A stretch of 64,000 bases of DNA from Paracoccus sp. (in: a-proteobacteria) (GCF_030538655.1 NZ_JAUNTO010000001.1:248001-312000); one strand, 5' to 3'. Positions 52,011 to 61,265 are shown, numbered from the stretch's first letter. The notes: generated by a model from the sequence alone, not told the origin. Made by a program: numbers and translations.

Positions 52011-52390
52011 GCGCGACCAAACACCGCCTTTGCCGCCACCAGACCGTTCAGCGCGGCGGGAAAACCGGCATAGACTGACATCTGGATCAGCACCTCGGTG
52101 ATTTCCTCGCGGGTCAGACCGACATTCAGCCCGGCCTGAATATGCACTTCCAACTGAGGACGGGCATTTCCCATTGCGGCAAGCGCGGCGATGGTGGCGA
52201 TTTCCCGGTCCCGCAGCGCAAGGCCCGGTCGGGCATAAATATCGCCAAAGGGGAACTCGAACAGCAGTTCCGCGAAATCGGGGGCAATGTCGGCAAGGTT
52301 GTCGATAACCTGCTGCCCTGCCGCGCCGTCGATCTGGGCCAGCAGGCGGCGGCCACGTTCGTTGCGGGTCTCATCGGTTTTTGGGGTCAT
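52007..52390 (-). CDS. Carboxymuconolactone decarboxylase family protein
   Basis: A 127-residue protein of the CMD/AhpD-like family. The signature is PGLALRDREIATIAALAAMG, followed by QLEVHIQAGLNVGLTREEIT and VLIQMSVYAGFPAALNGL. There is no CXXC, so it is of the gamma-CMD type rather than an AhpD peroxidase. Its start lies 20 bases inside the MerR gene end, so both are made from the MerR promoter. Such pairs often answer to aldehydes or thiol stress. Confidence 0.9.
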   Translation of the reverse strand: MTPKTDETRNERGRRLLAQIDGAAGQQVIDNLADIAPDFAELLFEFPFGDIYARPGLALRDREIATIAALAAMGNARPQLEVHIQAGLNVGLTREEITEVLIQMSVYAGFPAALNGLVAAKAVFGRA

Positions 52391-52757
52391 GGTCTGCGTC
52401 CTTTTCTGAAACCATCGCCTGATAGATGGCGATCTTTTGATCCAGAACGGAAAGGCATTCGCTTAACCCGTCGATCCGTGCCGCCAGCGCCGCACGATGG
52501 CGGGCCAGCAGATCACGGCGGGCAACCGCGGTTACGTCACCCCCGGCACGCAGCCGGGCATAGGTCAGCATCTCGGCAATTGGCATACCGATCTGCCGCA
52601 GGCGGATCAGAAACCGTGCCCAATCCAGATCGCGTCGCTGATAAACCCGCCGCCCACCCGCATCGCGCAGCGGCGGCGGTAACAGACCGATCTTTTCGTA
52701 ATAGCGCAGCGTATCCGGGCTTAACCCCGTCTGTTGCGCGAAATCTGCGATCTGCAT
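52371..52757 (-). CDS. MerR-family regulator
   Basis: A 128-residue MerR protein. The winged helix-turn-helix reads MQIADFAQQTGLSPDTLRYY EKIGLLPP in two parts, with the wing RRVYQRRDLDWARFLIRLRQ. A C-terminal coiled coil (VTAVARRDLLARHRAALAAR) follows. It has no cysteines suited to metal binding, resembling the AdhR/NmlR class that senses carbonyl compounds. It is first in the operon with the CMD protein and has a classical 19-base-spacer promoter. Confidence 0.93.
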   Translation of the reverse strand: MQIADFAQQTGLSPDTLRYYEKIGLLPPPLRDAGGRRVYQRRDLDWARFLIRLRQIGMPIAEMLTYARLRAGGDVTAVARRDLLARHRAALAARIDGLSECLSVLDQKIAIYQAMVSEKDADHDPKNR

Positions 52758-52788
52758 GATTCGGGCCTTTCCGTCAGGAACGCCCGAT

Positions 52789-52819
52789 CATCTACGGGTT
52801 AGAGCGCGCTCCAGGTCAA
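52789..52819 (-). promoter_or_regulatory. MerR-type promoter-operator (19-bp spacer)
   Basis: On the minus strand TTGACC (52819-52814), a 19-base spacer and TAGATG (52794-52789). The spacer contains GAGCGCGCTC, a perfect ten-base palindrome. Long spacers with a central dyad are the mark of MerR-regulated promoters, here upstream of merR itself. Confidence 0.8.
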
Positions 52820-52826
52820 GGCAGTT

Positions 52827-54422
52827 TTACACCATCATTTCCTTGGTCGCCGTCAGCCGCACATCCGGGTAATCGCGGGCCACGCGGTCGATGTCCCATT
52901 GCAGGCGGGTCAGGTAAACCGGGTCGCCATCGTGGTCGGTTCCCATGTGCTGCTTGTTGGTGTTGGCAAAGGCGTCGATCTTGTCCTGCGGCCCGGCAAC
53001 CCAACGGGCCGAGGTAAATTGCGACGGCTCGAACCGCACCGGGATGCCGTATTCCAGTTCGATCCGGCTGGCCAGCACCTCGAATTGCAGGGCGCCGACG
53101 ACGCCGACGATATAGCCCGAGCCGATCATCGGCTTGAATACCTTGGCCGCGCCTTCCTCGGCGAATTGCATCAGGGCTTTTTCCAGATGCTTGGCCTTCA
53201 TCGGGTCGGTGGCGCGCACGGTTTGCAGCAGTTCCGGCGCAAAGGACGGGATGCCGGTAAAGCGCAAGCCCTCGCCCTCGGTCAGCGCGTCGCCGATGCG
53301 CAGCTGGCCGTGGTTCGGGATGCCGATAATGTCGCCGGCCCATGCCTCATCCGCAAGTTCGCGGTCGGCGGCAAGGAACAGCACCGGGTTCGTGACCGCC
53401 ATCGGTTTCTTGCTGCGCACATGGGTCAGCTTCATGCCGCGTTCGAAATGGCCCGAGGCGAGGCGCACAAAGGCCACGCGGTCGCGGTGTTTCGGGTCCA
53501 TATTCGCCTGCACCTTGAAGACAAAGCCGGTGACGGGCTTTTCCTCGGGCGCGATCTGGCGTTCGGCGGTGTTTTGCGGCTGCGGCTCGGGGCCGTAATG
53601 GCCGATGCCCTCCATCAGCTCGCGCACGCCGAAGGAATTGATAGCCGAACCGAACCAGATCGGCGTCAGATGCCCTTCGAGAAAGGATTTTCGGTCAAAG
53701 GCGGGCAGCAGTTCGCGCGCCATCGCCACCTCCTCGCGCAGTTGCGCAAGCTGCGCCTCGGGGATGTGGTCGGCCAGTTTCGGATCGTCAAGGCCGGTGA
53801 TCTTGACGGTTTCCGCGACCTTGTTCCGGTCGGCGCGGTCCATGATTTCCAGCCGGTCGTTCAGCAGGTCATAGGCGCCGATGAACTCGCGGCCCATGCC
53901 GATGGGCCAGGACGCGGGCGCGACGTCAATCGCCAGATTTTCCTGGATCTCGTCGATGATTTCAAAGGTATCGCGGCTTTCCCGGTCCATCTTGTTACAG
54001 AAGGTCAGGATCGGCAGATCACGCAAGCGGCAGACCTCGAACAGCTTGCGGGTCTGGCTTTCGACGCCCTTGGCCCCGTCGATCACCATCACCGCCGCAT
54101 CCACGGCGGTCAGCGTGCGATAGGTATCTTCGGAAAAATCGCTGTGGCCGGGGGTATCGACCAGATTAAAGCGGAAATCGCCATATTCAAACGACATCGC
54201 GGACGCGCTGACGGAAATCCCCCGGTCCTGTTCCATCTTCATAAAGTCCGACCGCGTGCGCCGCGCCTCGCCCTTGGCGCGGACCTGACCGGCCATCTGG
54301 ATCGCGCCACCAAACAGCAGGAACTTTTCGGTCAGCGTGGTCTTGCCCGCATCCGGGTGCGAGATGATCGCAAAGGTGCGGCGGCGGGCGATTTCGGGCG
54401 GGAGTGCGGGGCGGTTTTCCAT
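52827..54422 (-). CDS. prfC: Peptide chain release factor 3
   Basis: A 531-residue translational GTPase that recycles RF1/RF2 and helps ribosome rescue. G motifs: ISHPDAGKTTLTEKFLLFG, VDTPGHSDFSEDTYRTL, TFCNKMDRESRDTFEII. RF3-specific segments are TGFVFKVQANMDPKHRDRVA and the C-terminal TRLQWDIDRVARDYPDVRL. The ATG at 54422 is used; a longer frame lacks a site. Length normal. Confidence 0.96.
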   Translation of the reverse strand: MENRPALPPEIARRRTFAIISHPDAGKTTLTEKFLLFGGAIQMAGQVRAKGEARRTRSDFMKMEQDRGISVSASAMSFEYGDFRFNLVDTPGHSDFSEDTYRTLTAVDAAVMVIDGAKGVESQTRKLFEVCRLRDLPILTFCNKMDRESRDTFEIIDEIQENLAIDVAPASWPIGMGREFIGAYDLLNDRLEIMDRADRNKVAETVKITGLDDPKLADHIPEAQLAQLREEVAMARELLPAFDRKSFLEGHLTPIWFGSAINSFGVRELMEGIGHYGPEPQPQNTAERQIAPEEKPVTGFVFKVQANMDPKHRDRVAFVRLASGHFERGMKLTHVRSKKPMAVTNPVLFLAADRELADEAWAGDIIGIPNHGQLRIGDALTEGEGLRFTGIPSFAPELLQTVRATDPMKAKHLEKALMQFAEEGAAKVFKPMIGSGYIVGVVGALQFEVLASRIELEYGIPVRFEPSQFTSARWVAGPQDKIDAFANTNKQHMGTDHDGDPVYLTRLQWDIDRVARDYPDVRLTATKEMMV

Positions 54423-54463
54423 GCCCGCGACATAACCCCGGCCCCGCAGCGGGGCAAGGCCGG

Positions 54464-55240
54464 TCAGCCCGGCCCGGCCAGATAGGCGGCAATTCCGCCC
54501 GCAGTGGTTTCCGGAGCGTCGGCATGCAGCCAATGGCCCGCCGCCTTGACCCGCACAATCCGCCCCAGCGGGAAATGGCTGCGCATCGCCACCCGGCCTT
54601 CTTCGGTGACATAGTTGGAATCGTCGCCGGTCAGCAGCATGGTGGGGTTATAGAAATGCGTGCCGGTCAGTTCCGCGGGCCACCCCACCAGTTCGGGCAT
54701 CCGCGCACGCAGCACACGCAGGTTTGCCTTCCACTGCGCCGGGTCTTCCTTGACGTTCAGCGATTGCAGCAGAAAGGCGCGAATACCCGGATCAGAGATA
54801 TGTTCGGCCAACAGCGTATCAGCCTGCGATCTCAGGCGGATGCCGGTCAGGTTGATCGCCTCCATCGCGTCGATCATACCCAACTGGTCATGCGCATAGG
54901 CGACCGGCGCAATGTCCATCACCACCAGACGACGCACCATATCGGGCTGGGTCAGCGCCAGCGTCATTGACGCCTTGCCGCCCATCGAATGGCCAACCAG
55001 ATCGGCCCGCCCGCCAAGCATATCAACCACCTCGGCCAGATCATGGGCCATGGCGGGATAGGTATGATCGTCAGACCAGAAGCTGTCGCCGTGATTGCGC
55101 ATGTCAACGGAAACGACACGCCGCCCATCCTGTGCCAGACGGCGGGCAAGGGCACCCAGGTTCCGTGCCTGACCGAACAGACCGTGGACCATGACCACCG
55201 GCTTGCCGTCGCTGTCGCCGATCTCATACGTCTTCAGCAT
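54464..55240 (-). CDS. Alpha/beta hydrolase (YbfF-like)
   Basis: A 258-residue alpha/beta hydrolase with the nucleophile serine in DLVGHSMGGKASMTLALTQ, the oxyanion region VVMVHGLFGQARN and the final histidine in VKAAGHWLHADAPE. DMRNHGDS is typical of the YbfF/acyl-CoA-esterase-like group. The ATG at 55240 has AAGGA six bases upstream. It lies 41 bases before prfC on the same strand. Substrate unknown. Confidence 0.9.
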   Translation of the reverse strand: MLKTYEIGDSDGKPVVMVHGLFGQARNLGALARRLAQDGRRVVSVDMRNHGDSFWSDDHTYPAMAHDLAEVVDMLGGRADLVGHSMGGKASMTLALTQPDMVRRLVVMDIAPVAYAHDQLGMIDAMEAINLTGIRLRSQADTLLAEHISDPGIRAFLLQSLNVKEDPAQWKANLRVLRARMPELVGWPAELTGTHFYNPTMLLTGDDSNYVTEEGRVAMRSHFPLGRIVRVKAAGHWLHADAPETTAGGIAAYLAGPG

Positions 55241-55483
55241 TTCCATTCCTTCCTGCCCCGGCGCAAAGCCTACGTTCAGACTGTGCAAATGCCGAAACGA
55301 TCCTTTTCAGTTCAATTCTGTAAGAGAAGTCACAGCCATGATATAACCAGCCCGGCACGGCAGATCGAATCTGATTCATGTCTTCACGGAATGCAGCGTA
55401 TTTTGCAAGCACACAGGCGCAAGGACCAGCAAAGTTTCGCGAATGACTGGCCTTGGCCAGCGCGCTGACCTATTCTTTGCACC

Positions 55484-55873
55484 ATGAAAGAGGCCCGCAC
55501 ACCCGAAGATCTACGCCGCATGGCCAATGATGTGGCCCGCCTGATGGCCGACCGTTTTGGCGGGGCGCAGCGGGGCGAGTTTCCGTCGCTGGCCGATATG
55601 ATCCGCAGGCGCGGTGCCGCCCTGCCCCGGCATCTGCGGCGGCAGGCGATGATTCTGGCGCAGGCCGATGCGGTGGTCGCCGCCCCCCGGATCGCCCGCC
55701 AGATCGACAAGCGCCCGGCAACGCGCGCCCATCACGCGCTGATCCGCTATCTGACGCCGCTGGGGTCGGTCAGCCGGTGGAAAAACCGCACGGTGAATTT
55801 TGCCGCCTCGGTCGCCTTTGGCATGCTGATGTTGGGGGCGGTGATTGTCTGGGTCATGACGGCGCGGGGATAG
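55484..55873 (+). CDS. Small membrane-anchored hypothetical protein
   Basis: A 129-residue protein with a basic, helical N-terminal region (LRRMANDVARLMADRFGG, LADMIRRRGAALPRHLRR) and one C-terminal membrane helix (FAASVAFGMLMLGAVIVWVM). No domain recognised. The pattern (cytoplasmic basic domain, tail anchor) and codon use support a real gene. It is alone between the divergent hydrolase and glyA; a dispersed repeat copy follows it. Confidence 0.8.
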   Translation: MKEARTPEDLRRMANDVARLMADRFGGAQRGEFPSLADMIRRRGAALPRHLRRQAMILAQADAVVAAPRIARQIDKRPATRAHHALIRYLTPLGSVSRWKNRTVNFAASVAFGMLMLGAVIVWVMTARG

Positions 55874-55908
55874 CCGCGCGGGGCGCAGCCATGGCGCGGC
55901 CCAAAGAT

Positions 55909-55932
55909 GCGCATTTGGGCAAAACAGAAAGC
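55909..55932 (+). repeat. Dispersed intergenic repeat, left-half copy
   Basis: GCGCATTTGGGCAAAACAG with AAAGC, in the gap between the small membrane protein and glyA, which converge. It matches the copies at 12497 and 49642. Confidence 0.55.
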
Positions 55933-55973
55933 GGCGGGCGCGGCGCATTGTGACAGGCGCCGCGCCGCGGATG

Positions 55974-57257
55974 TCACATGCCCTGATACAGCGGGAAGCG
56001 GGCGCAGAGGGCCGCCACCTCGTCGCGGACCTTGGCTTCGACTTCGGCATTGCCTTCATCGCCATTGGCGGCAAGGCCATCGACGACCTCGACGATCCAG
56101 CGGGCGATCTGGCGGAACTCATCTTCCTTGAAGCCGCGCGTGGTGCCCGCAGGCGTGCCCAGACGGATACCACTGGTCACAAAGGGTTTTTCCGGGTCAA
56201 ACGGCACGCCGTTCTTGTTGCAGGTGATATGCGCGCGGCCAAGCGCCGCCTCGGTCGCCTTGCCGGTCACGCCTTTGGGGCGCAGGTCGGCCAGCATCAG
56301 GTGATTGTCGGTGCCGCCCGACACGATGTCGATGCCGCCCTTCATCAGCTCGTCCGCCATGGCGCGGGCATTTTTCACGATCTGCGCGGCATAGTCCTTG
56401 AAATCGGGGCGCAGCGCCTCGCCAAAGGCGACGGCCTTGGCGGCGATGACATGCATCAGCGGGCCACCTTGCAGACCGGGGAAAACGGCGCTGTTGATCT
56501 TTTTCGCGATGTCGGGGTCATTGGTCAGCACCATCCCGCCACGCGGGCCGCGCAGGGATTTATGCGTCGTCGTCGTCACCACATGGGCGTGCGGCAGGGG
56601 CGAGGGATGTTGCCCGCCCGCGACCAGACCGGCGATATGCGCCATATCCACCATCAGATAGGCCCCCACCTCGTCCGCGATCTTGCGGAAGGCAGCCCAG
56701 TCCCAGATGCGGGAATAGGCGGTGCCACCGGCGACGATCAGTTTCGGCTTGTGCTGGCGGGCGGCTTCGGCAATCGCCTCCATATCCAGCAACTGGTCCT
56801 GCTTGCGCACGCCATAGCTGACCACGTTGAACCATTTGCCCGACATGTTCACCGGCGAACCATGGGTCAGGTGCCCGCCCGAGTTCAGGTCCAGCCCCAT
56901 AAAGGTGTCGCCCGGAGCAAGCAGGGCCAGAAACACCGCCTGGTTCATCTGGCTGCCTGAATTGGGCTGGACGTTGGCGAATGCGCAGCCGAACAGTTCC
57001 TTGGCGCGGTCGATGGCCAGATCTTCCACGATGTCCACATACTGGCAACCGCCGTAATAGCGTTTGCCCGGATAACCTTCGGCGTATTTGTTGGTCAGAA
57101 CGCTGCCCTGCGCCTCAAGCACGGCTTTGGACACGATGTTTTCCGATGCGATCAGTTCGATTTCATCACGCTGGCGCCCCAGTTCAAGGCCGATGGCGCG
57201 GGCGATATCGGCATCGCGGTCGGCAAGGGACTGGGTAAAGAATCCGGTGTCGGTCAT
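55974..57257 (-). CDS. glyA: Serine hydroxymethyltransferase
   Basis: A 427-residue PLP enzyme that converts serine and tetrahydrofolate to glycine and methylene-tetrahydrofolate. The PLP lysine is in [19 protein letters not shown]. Other family blocks are [39 protein letters not shown] and [19 protein letters not shown]. Divergent from nadK; regulation not evident in the 123-base gap. Confidence 0.97.
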   Translation of the reverse strand: MTDTGFFTQSLADRDADIARAIGLELGRQRDEIELIASENIVSKAVLEAQGSVLTNKYAEGYPGKRYYGGCQYVDIVEDLAIDRAKELFGCAFANVQPNSGSQMNQAVFLALLAPGDTFMGLDLNSGGHLTHGSPVNMSGKWFNVVSYGVRKQDQLLDMEAIAEAARQHKPKLIVAGGTAYSRIWDWAAFRKIADEVGAYLMVDMAHIAGLVAGGQHPSPLPHAHVVTTTTHKSLRGPRGGMVLTNDPDIAKKINSAVFPGLQGGPLMHVIAAKAVAFGEALRPDFKDYAAQIVKNARAMADELMKGGIDIVSGGTDNHLMLADLRPKGVTGKATEAALGRAHITCNKNGVPFDPEKPFVTSGIRLGTPAGTTRGFKEDEFRQIARWIVEVVDGLAANGDEGNAEVEAKVRDEVAALCARFPLYQGM

Positions 57258-57380
57258 AGGGGCCTCCTGCTGGTGTTGTCGTCATGTAGCCGGTTTGGCG
57301 CGGCGCGCAAAGGGCGCTTGCGACATCAAGCGGGGGCTTTTGCGACTTGCCAAGCGCGCACGGGCGGTGAAGATGCGGAT

Positions 57381-58133
57381 ATGGGGGACATACATTTCAT
57401 CGCCAGCCAGACAGAGGTTGCCCAGACGGCATTGACACGGCTGACCGCGCGCTATGGTCAGGTGCCGCCGGACCGTGCCTCGGTGATCGTGGCGCTTGGT
57501 GGCGACGGGCTGATGCTGTCCACGCTGCACCTGATGACCGGGCTGCCGGTTTACGGCATGAACCGGGGCACCTACGGCTTTTTGATGAACGACTATGCCG
57601 AGGACGACCTGCCCGAACGCATCACCGCCGCCGAGGTGACGCTGACCAACCCCTTATCCATGGTGGCAGGCATACCCGGCGGCGGCGAATGTCACGCGCT
57701 GGCCATCAACGAGGTCAGCCTGCTGCGCGCCGGTGCGCAGGCGGCCAAGCTGCGCGTCTCGGTCAACGGACGGGTGCGGATGCCGGAACTGGTCGCCGAC
57801 GGAGTGCTGCTGTCCACGCCGGCCGGGTCCACGGCTTATAACTATTCCGCGCATGGGCCGATTCTGCCGATGGGGTCCGAGGTGCTGGCCCTGACCGCCA
57901 TCGCCGCCTTTCGTCCGCGCCGCTGGCGGGGGGCAATTCTGCCCAAAACGGCACTGGTGCGGTTCGACGTGCTGGAACCCGAAAAACGCCCCGTCATGGC
58001 CGATGCCGATTCCCGCGGGGTCGAGCGGGTCGAGTGGGTCGAGATCCGTTCGGAACCCGGCATCGCCCACAGCATCCTGTTCGACCCCGGTCACGGGATG
58101 GAGGAACGGCTGATGCGGGAACAGTTCGTTTAG
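57381..58133 (+). CDS. nadK: NAD kinase
   Basis: A 250-residue ATP-NAD kinase making NADP. Motifs are VIVALGGDGLMLSTLHL, MNRGTYGFLMND, the ALAINEVSLLR segment and ADGVLLSTPAGSTAYNYSAHGP in part. It is on the short side but complete. I use the ATG at 57381 (MGDIHFIASQTE), as the long upstream frame has a low-complexity basic start. The next small gene follows by three bases. Confidence 0.94.
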   Translation: MGDIHFIASQTEVAQTALTRLTARYGQVPPDRASVIVALGGDGLMLSTLHLMTGLPVYGMNRGTYGFLMNDYAEDDLPERITAAEVTLTNPLSMVAGIPGGGECHALAINEVSLLRAGAQAAKLRVSVNGRVRMPELVADGVLLSTPAGSTAYNYSAHGPILPMGSEVLALTAIAAFRPRRWRGAILPKTALVRFDVLEPEKRPVMADADSRGVERVEWVEIRSEPGIAHSILFDPGHGMEERLMREQFV

Positions 58134-58136
58134 GCC

Positions 58137-58289
58137 ATGGCAGACGGTATTTTCGCCCTGATCTATGGCTTCGTGTCGATGCTGGCCGATCTGTTGCGCG
58201 GGCGGTTTCCGCGCGACCCCTATGACTTTGCCGTGCTGGTTCTGCTGGTGCTGATCGGCGCCGCTGCGCTGGTCTATGTCCTGACCTGA
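58137..58289 (+). CDS. 50-residue membrane protein downstream of nadK
   Basis: A short frame starting three bases after the nadK stop and coding MADGIFALIYGFVSMLADLL, a basic loop (RGRFPRDPYD), then FAVLVLLVLIGAAALVYVLT. It has one or two membrane helices with a proline/arginine turn. The frame fits the codon bias of its neighbours. It overlaps the ltaE end by 16 bases, convergently. Function unknown. Too short for routine gene calls, so it may be missing from annotations. Confidence 0.7.
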   Translation: MADGIFALIYGFVSMLADLLRGRFPRDPYDFAVLVLLVLIGAAALVYVLT

Positions 58290-59311
58290 TCCGCCAGCAG
58301 CACAGCCCGCGCCGCCGCTACCTGTTCGGGGGCGGTGGCCCAACTGGTCACAAGGCGGATCGCGGCGCTGTCGGTGCCATTGTCCGGCATATCCCAATCG
58401 GCGGCCTGTAACCCGGCGGCGCGCAGGGCGCTGATGCGGGCGGTGGGCAGGCGCAGGAAGACTTCATTCGCCTCGACCGGCCAGATCGGGGTCAGCCCCT
58501 GCGCCAGATCGGCGGCCATGGCGTTGGCGTGGCGGGCCAGATCCAGCCACAACCCGCCGTCCAGCCAGGCCAGCATCTGCGCCGCCAGAAAACGATGCTT
58601 GGACCACAGCTGCCCGGCCCGCATCCGGCGAAAGCGAAAGCCAGCCGTGCGGGCAGGATCAAAGATCACGACGGCTTCCAGCGCCATACAGCCGTTCTTG
58701 GTGCCGCCCAGCGACAGCGCATCAACGCCCGCCCGCCACGTCAGATCGGCGGGCGAGGCCCCCGCCGCCGCCACAGCATTGGCAAACCGCGCGCCGTCCA
58801 GATGCACCAGCATTCCGGCAGCATGGGCGACATCGGCCAGCGCCGCCAGATCGGCAGGGCCATAGACGCGCCCGCATTCGCTGGCATTGGTGATCGACAG
58901 CACCGCGTTCTGCCCATCGTGCTCATCCACCTGTGGATAAATCGCCAAGGTATCGCGCAACGCATCGGGCGTGATGCGGCCATCGGCCCCCGGCACCAAC
59001 GCCAGTTGCGCCCCACCCGACAGATAACCCGGCGCACCGGATTCGCTGGTGTGGATATGCGCAGCCTCGTGGCAAAAAATGCGCCCCCAAGACGGGCAAA
59101 TCTGCGACAGGGCCAGCGCATTCGACCCGGTTCCGGTGCCCAGCAGGAACACCTCGGCCTGCGGCGCCTCAAACGTCTGGCGCACTGCCGCGACCGCCGC
59201 CGCCGTCAGATCGTCGCGGCCATAGCCGGGAACCAGCCCGTCATTCGCACGCCCCATCGCGTCCCATATGGCGGGATGCACACCCGACCAGTTGTCCGAT
59301 CCGAAATTCAC
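58274..59311 (-). CDS. ltaE: Low-specificity L-threonine aldolase
   Basis: A 345-residue PLP enzyme that splits threonine and allo-threonine to glycine and acetaldehyde. The PLP lysine is in LSLGGTKNGCMALEAVV, and VFLLGTGTGSNALALSQI and MLVHLDGARFANAVAAAG are family blocks. I use the GTG at 59311 (overlap GTGA with the YcgN gene); the longer frame to 59539 would lie inside that gene. It closes the unit ribF-ycgN-ltaE. Confidence 0.93.
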   Translation of the reverse strand: MNFGSDNWSGVHPAIWDAMGRANDGLVPGYGRDDLTAAAVAAVRQTFEAPQAEVFLLGTGTGSNALALSQICPSWGRIFCHEAAHIHTSESGAPGYLSGGAQLALVPGADGRITPDALRDTLAIYPQVDEHDGQNAVLSITNASECGRVYGPADLAALADVAHAAGMLVHLDGARFANAVAAAGASPADLTWRAGVDALSLGGTKNGCMALEAVVIFDPARTAGFRFRRMRAGQLWSKHRFLAAQMLAWLDGGLWLDLARHANAMAADLAQGLTPIWPVEANEVFLRLPTARISALRAAGLQAADWDMPDNGTDSAAIRLVTSWATAPEQVAAARAVLLADQVRT

Positions 59312-59751
59312 GACAAATCCTCGATCAGCAGGTTTTCCCAATCGTCTTCGGTCACGCTGGCTTCTGATACCGTCCAGCCGCGCACACTGACCCCGGCGGC
59401 GTGAACCGACTCTGGATCGCCCGAGATCAGCGGATGCCAATGTTCCAGCGGCTTGCCCTCGGCCCGCAGGCGATAGGCGCAGGTGCGCGGCAGCCAATAG
59501 GCGATCCTGGCGATCTTGTCCGGCGTCAGCACCACGCATTCGGGCACATAATCGTGGCGATTATGATAGGACGAACAGCGGCAGGTCTGCCCATCCAGCA
59601 GCTTGCAGGACACGCGGGTAAAGGCAACCTCGCCGGTGTCTTCATCCTCCAGCTTGTTCAGGCAGCATTTGCCGCAGCCGTCGCACAGCGCCTCCCACTC
59701 GTCGCGGGTCAGGCTCTTCAGCGGCAATTCCCAGAACGCCGGGCGCATCAT
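59308..59751 (-). CDS. YcgN-family cysteine cluster protein
   Basis: A 147-residue UPF0260 protein. The cysteine set CDGCGKCCLNKLEDEDTGE, VSCKLLDGQTCRCSSYHNR and YVPECVVLTPDKI resembles an Fe-S or zinc binding layout; WLPRTCAYRL follows. Function unknown in the family. It is coupled by overlap with both ribF (ATGA) and ltaE (GTGA). Confidence 0.93.
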   Translation of the reverse strand: MMRPAFWELPLKSLTRDEWEALCDGCGKCCLNKLEDEDTGEVAFTRVSCKLLDGQTCRCSSYHNRHDYVPECVVLTPDKIARIAYWLPRTCAYRLRAEGKPLEHWHPLISGDPESVHAAGVSVRGWTVSEASVTEDDWENLLIEDLS

Positions 59752-60677
59752 GGGCCTGCCAATATGGCGCGGGCCTGCGCCGCGTCCGCCTCAATCTGGG
59801 CGATCAGCGCGGGCAGGCTGTCGAATTTCGCCTCATCCCGCAGAAAATCGACCAAGGCAACCGACAGGTGCTGCCCATACAGATCGCCGGTGAAATCGAA
59901 CAGATGCACCTCGAGGTTGGGCAGGTTGACGCCGAACATCGGGCGCACGCCAAGGCTGGCGACGCCCTGCCACGGGCCTTTGTGCGGGCCGCTCAGCACA
60001 TCGACCAGCACGGCATAGACCCCAAGGCGCGGCAGATGCAGGCCCTGAACCGACATATTCGCGGTGGGCCAGCCCAGATCGCGGCCGCGCTTGTCACCAT
60101 GCAGCACCTCGCCCTCGATCCGGTGCCAGTGGCCCAGCATTCGTTCGGCATCGCGCGGGTGGCCATCGGCCAGCGCGGCGCGGATCGCGGTCGAACTGTA
60201 ATCGGTGCCGTTCGCCCCGACCAGCGGCGCGATGGTCACGCCAAAGCCCAGATCGCGGCCCAGCCGTTCCAGCATCGCCGCATCGCCCGCCCGATCCTTG
60301 CCAAAGCGGAAGTCGGCGCCAACCGTCACATGCGCCACGCCAAGGCCATCGGCCAGCACCTGTTGCACGAAACCGTCGGGCGTCAGCCCCGCCATGACCG
60401 GACCAAAGGGCAGCTCATAAAGCTGCTGAACCCCCAGACGCGCCAGCCGGTTGGCCCGCGCCTCGGCATTCATCAGGCGAAAGGGCGGGGCACCGGGGGC
60501 GAAATATTCGCGCGGATGCGGTTCAAACGTAACCACACCCAGTGGCGCGGCAGCGGCGTGGCGGGCGGCGTCGATCACCGCACGATGGCCCAGATGCACG
60601 CCGTCAAAGTTCCCCATCGCCACGCTGGCACCGCGATCTTTGGCGGCAAGTCCGGTCCAGTCACGATGGATGCGCAA
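59748..60677 (-). CDS. ribF: RibF, bifunctional riboflavin kinase/FAD synthetase
   Basis: A 309-residue enzyme that turns riboflavin into FMN and FAD. N-terminal FAD synthetase: ASVAMGNFDGVHLGHRAVID, GVVTFEPHPREYFAPG and DYSSTAIRAALADGHPRDAE. C-terminal kinase: GRDLGWPTANMSVQGLHLP and LEVHLFDFTGDLYGQHLSVA. It follows the MaoC-type gene by 26 bases. Confidence 0.95.
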   Translation of the reverse strand: MRIHRDWTGLAAKDRGASVAMGNFDGVHLGHRAVIDAARHAAAAPLGVVTFEPHPREYFAPGAPPFRLMNAEARANRLARLGVQQLYELPFGPVMAGLTPDGFVQQVLADGLGVAHVTVGADFRFGKDRAGDAAMLERLGRDLGFGVTIAPLVGANGTDYSSTAIRAALADGHPRDAERMLGHWHRIEGEVLHGDKRGRDLGWPTANMSVQGLHLPRLGVYAVLVDVLSGPHKGPWQGVASLGVRPMFGVNLPNLEVHLFDFTGDLYGQHLSVALVDFLRDEAKFDSLPALIAQIEADAAQARAILAGP

Positions 60678-60703
60678 TGCGGCCCCCTGGGGCCAGCGGC
60701 CCG

Positions 60704-61147
60704 TCAGTCGAATTTGCGGCTTGGGGCCAGCACGACCGCCTCGCCTTTCAGAACGACCGTATCACCGACAAGGCAGCGGGTTGCAAGCGTGACCCGCCGT
60801 TTCGCGTGGTCGATGGCATCCACCGTCACTTCGGCCCGGACCAGATCGCCGGGGCGCACGGGGGCCATGAATTTCAGCGTCTGGCCCAGATAGACGGTGC
60901 CATGCCCCGGCAGTTGTTCCCCGATCACGGCGGAAATCAGCCCGGCGGTCAGCATCCCATGGGCGATACGGCCCTCGAATATGGTGTCCTGCGCATAGGC
61001 ATCGTCCAGATGCACCGGGTTGCGGTCGGTCGAGACCTCGGCGAACAGTTCGATGTCGCGATCCGTCACATGCTTTTGCAGGTAACGCATCATCCCGACC
61101 TCAAGATCCTCGATGACGATGGTGCCGCGGGGAAGGTTATCCAACAT
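60704..61147 (-). CDS. MaoC-family (R)-specific enoyl-CoA hydratase
   Basis: A 147-residue hot-dog-fold hydratase. The hydratase 2 motif lies in FAEVSTDRNPVHLDDAYAQ and the oxyanion segment in GRIAHGMLTAGLISAVIGEQ. PhaJ-like proteins of this kind pass (R)-3-hydroxyacyl-CoA to polyhydroxyalkanoate synthesis. The ATG at 61147 has GGAGGTCAGG upstream. First gene of the unit with ribF. Confidence 0.9.
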   Translation of the reverse strand: MLDNLPRGTIVIEDLEVGMMRYLQKHVTDRDIELFAEVSTDRNPVHLDDAYAQDTIFEGRIAHGMLTAGLISAVIGEQLPGHGTVYLGQTLKFMAPVRPGDLVRAEVTVDAIDHAKRRVTLATRCLVGDTVVLKGEAVVLAPSRKFD

Positions 61148-61265
61148 CCTGACCTCCAAAGAACGGATGCTGCATAGCAGCAACGAAACCGGCACGCAAG
61201 AAAATACCCACCAGGCGCAAGTGTTGATAATAATGTTACCGTCGTATTTCCAACCCCAAGACGCG

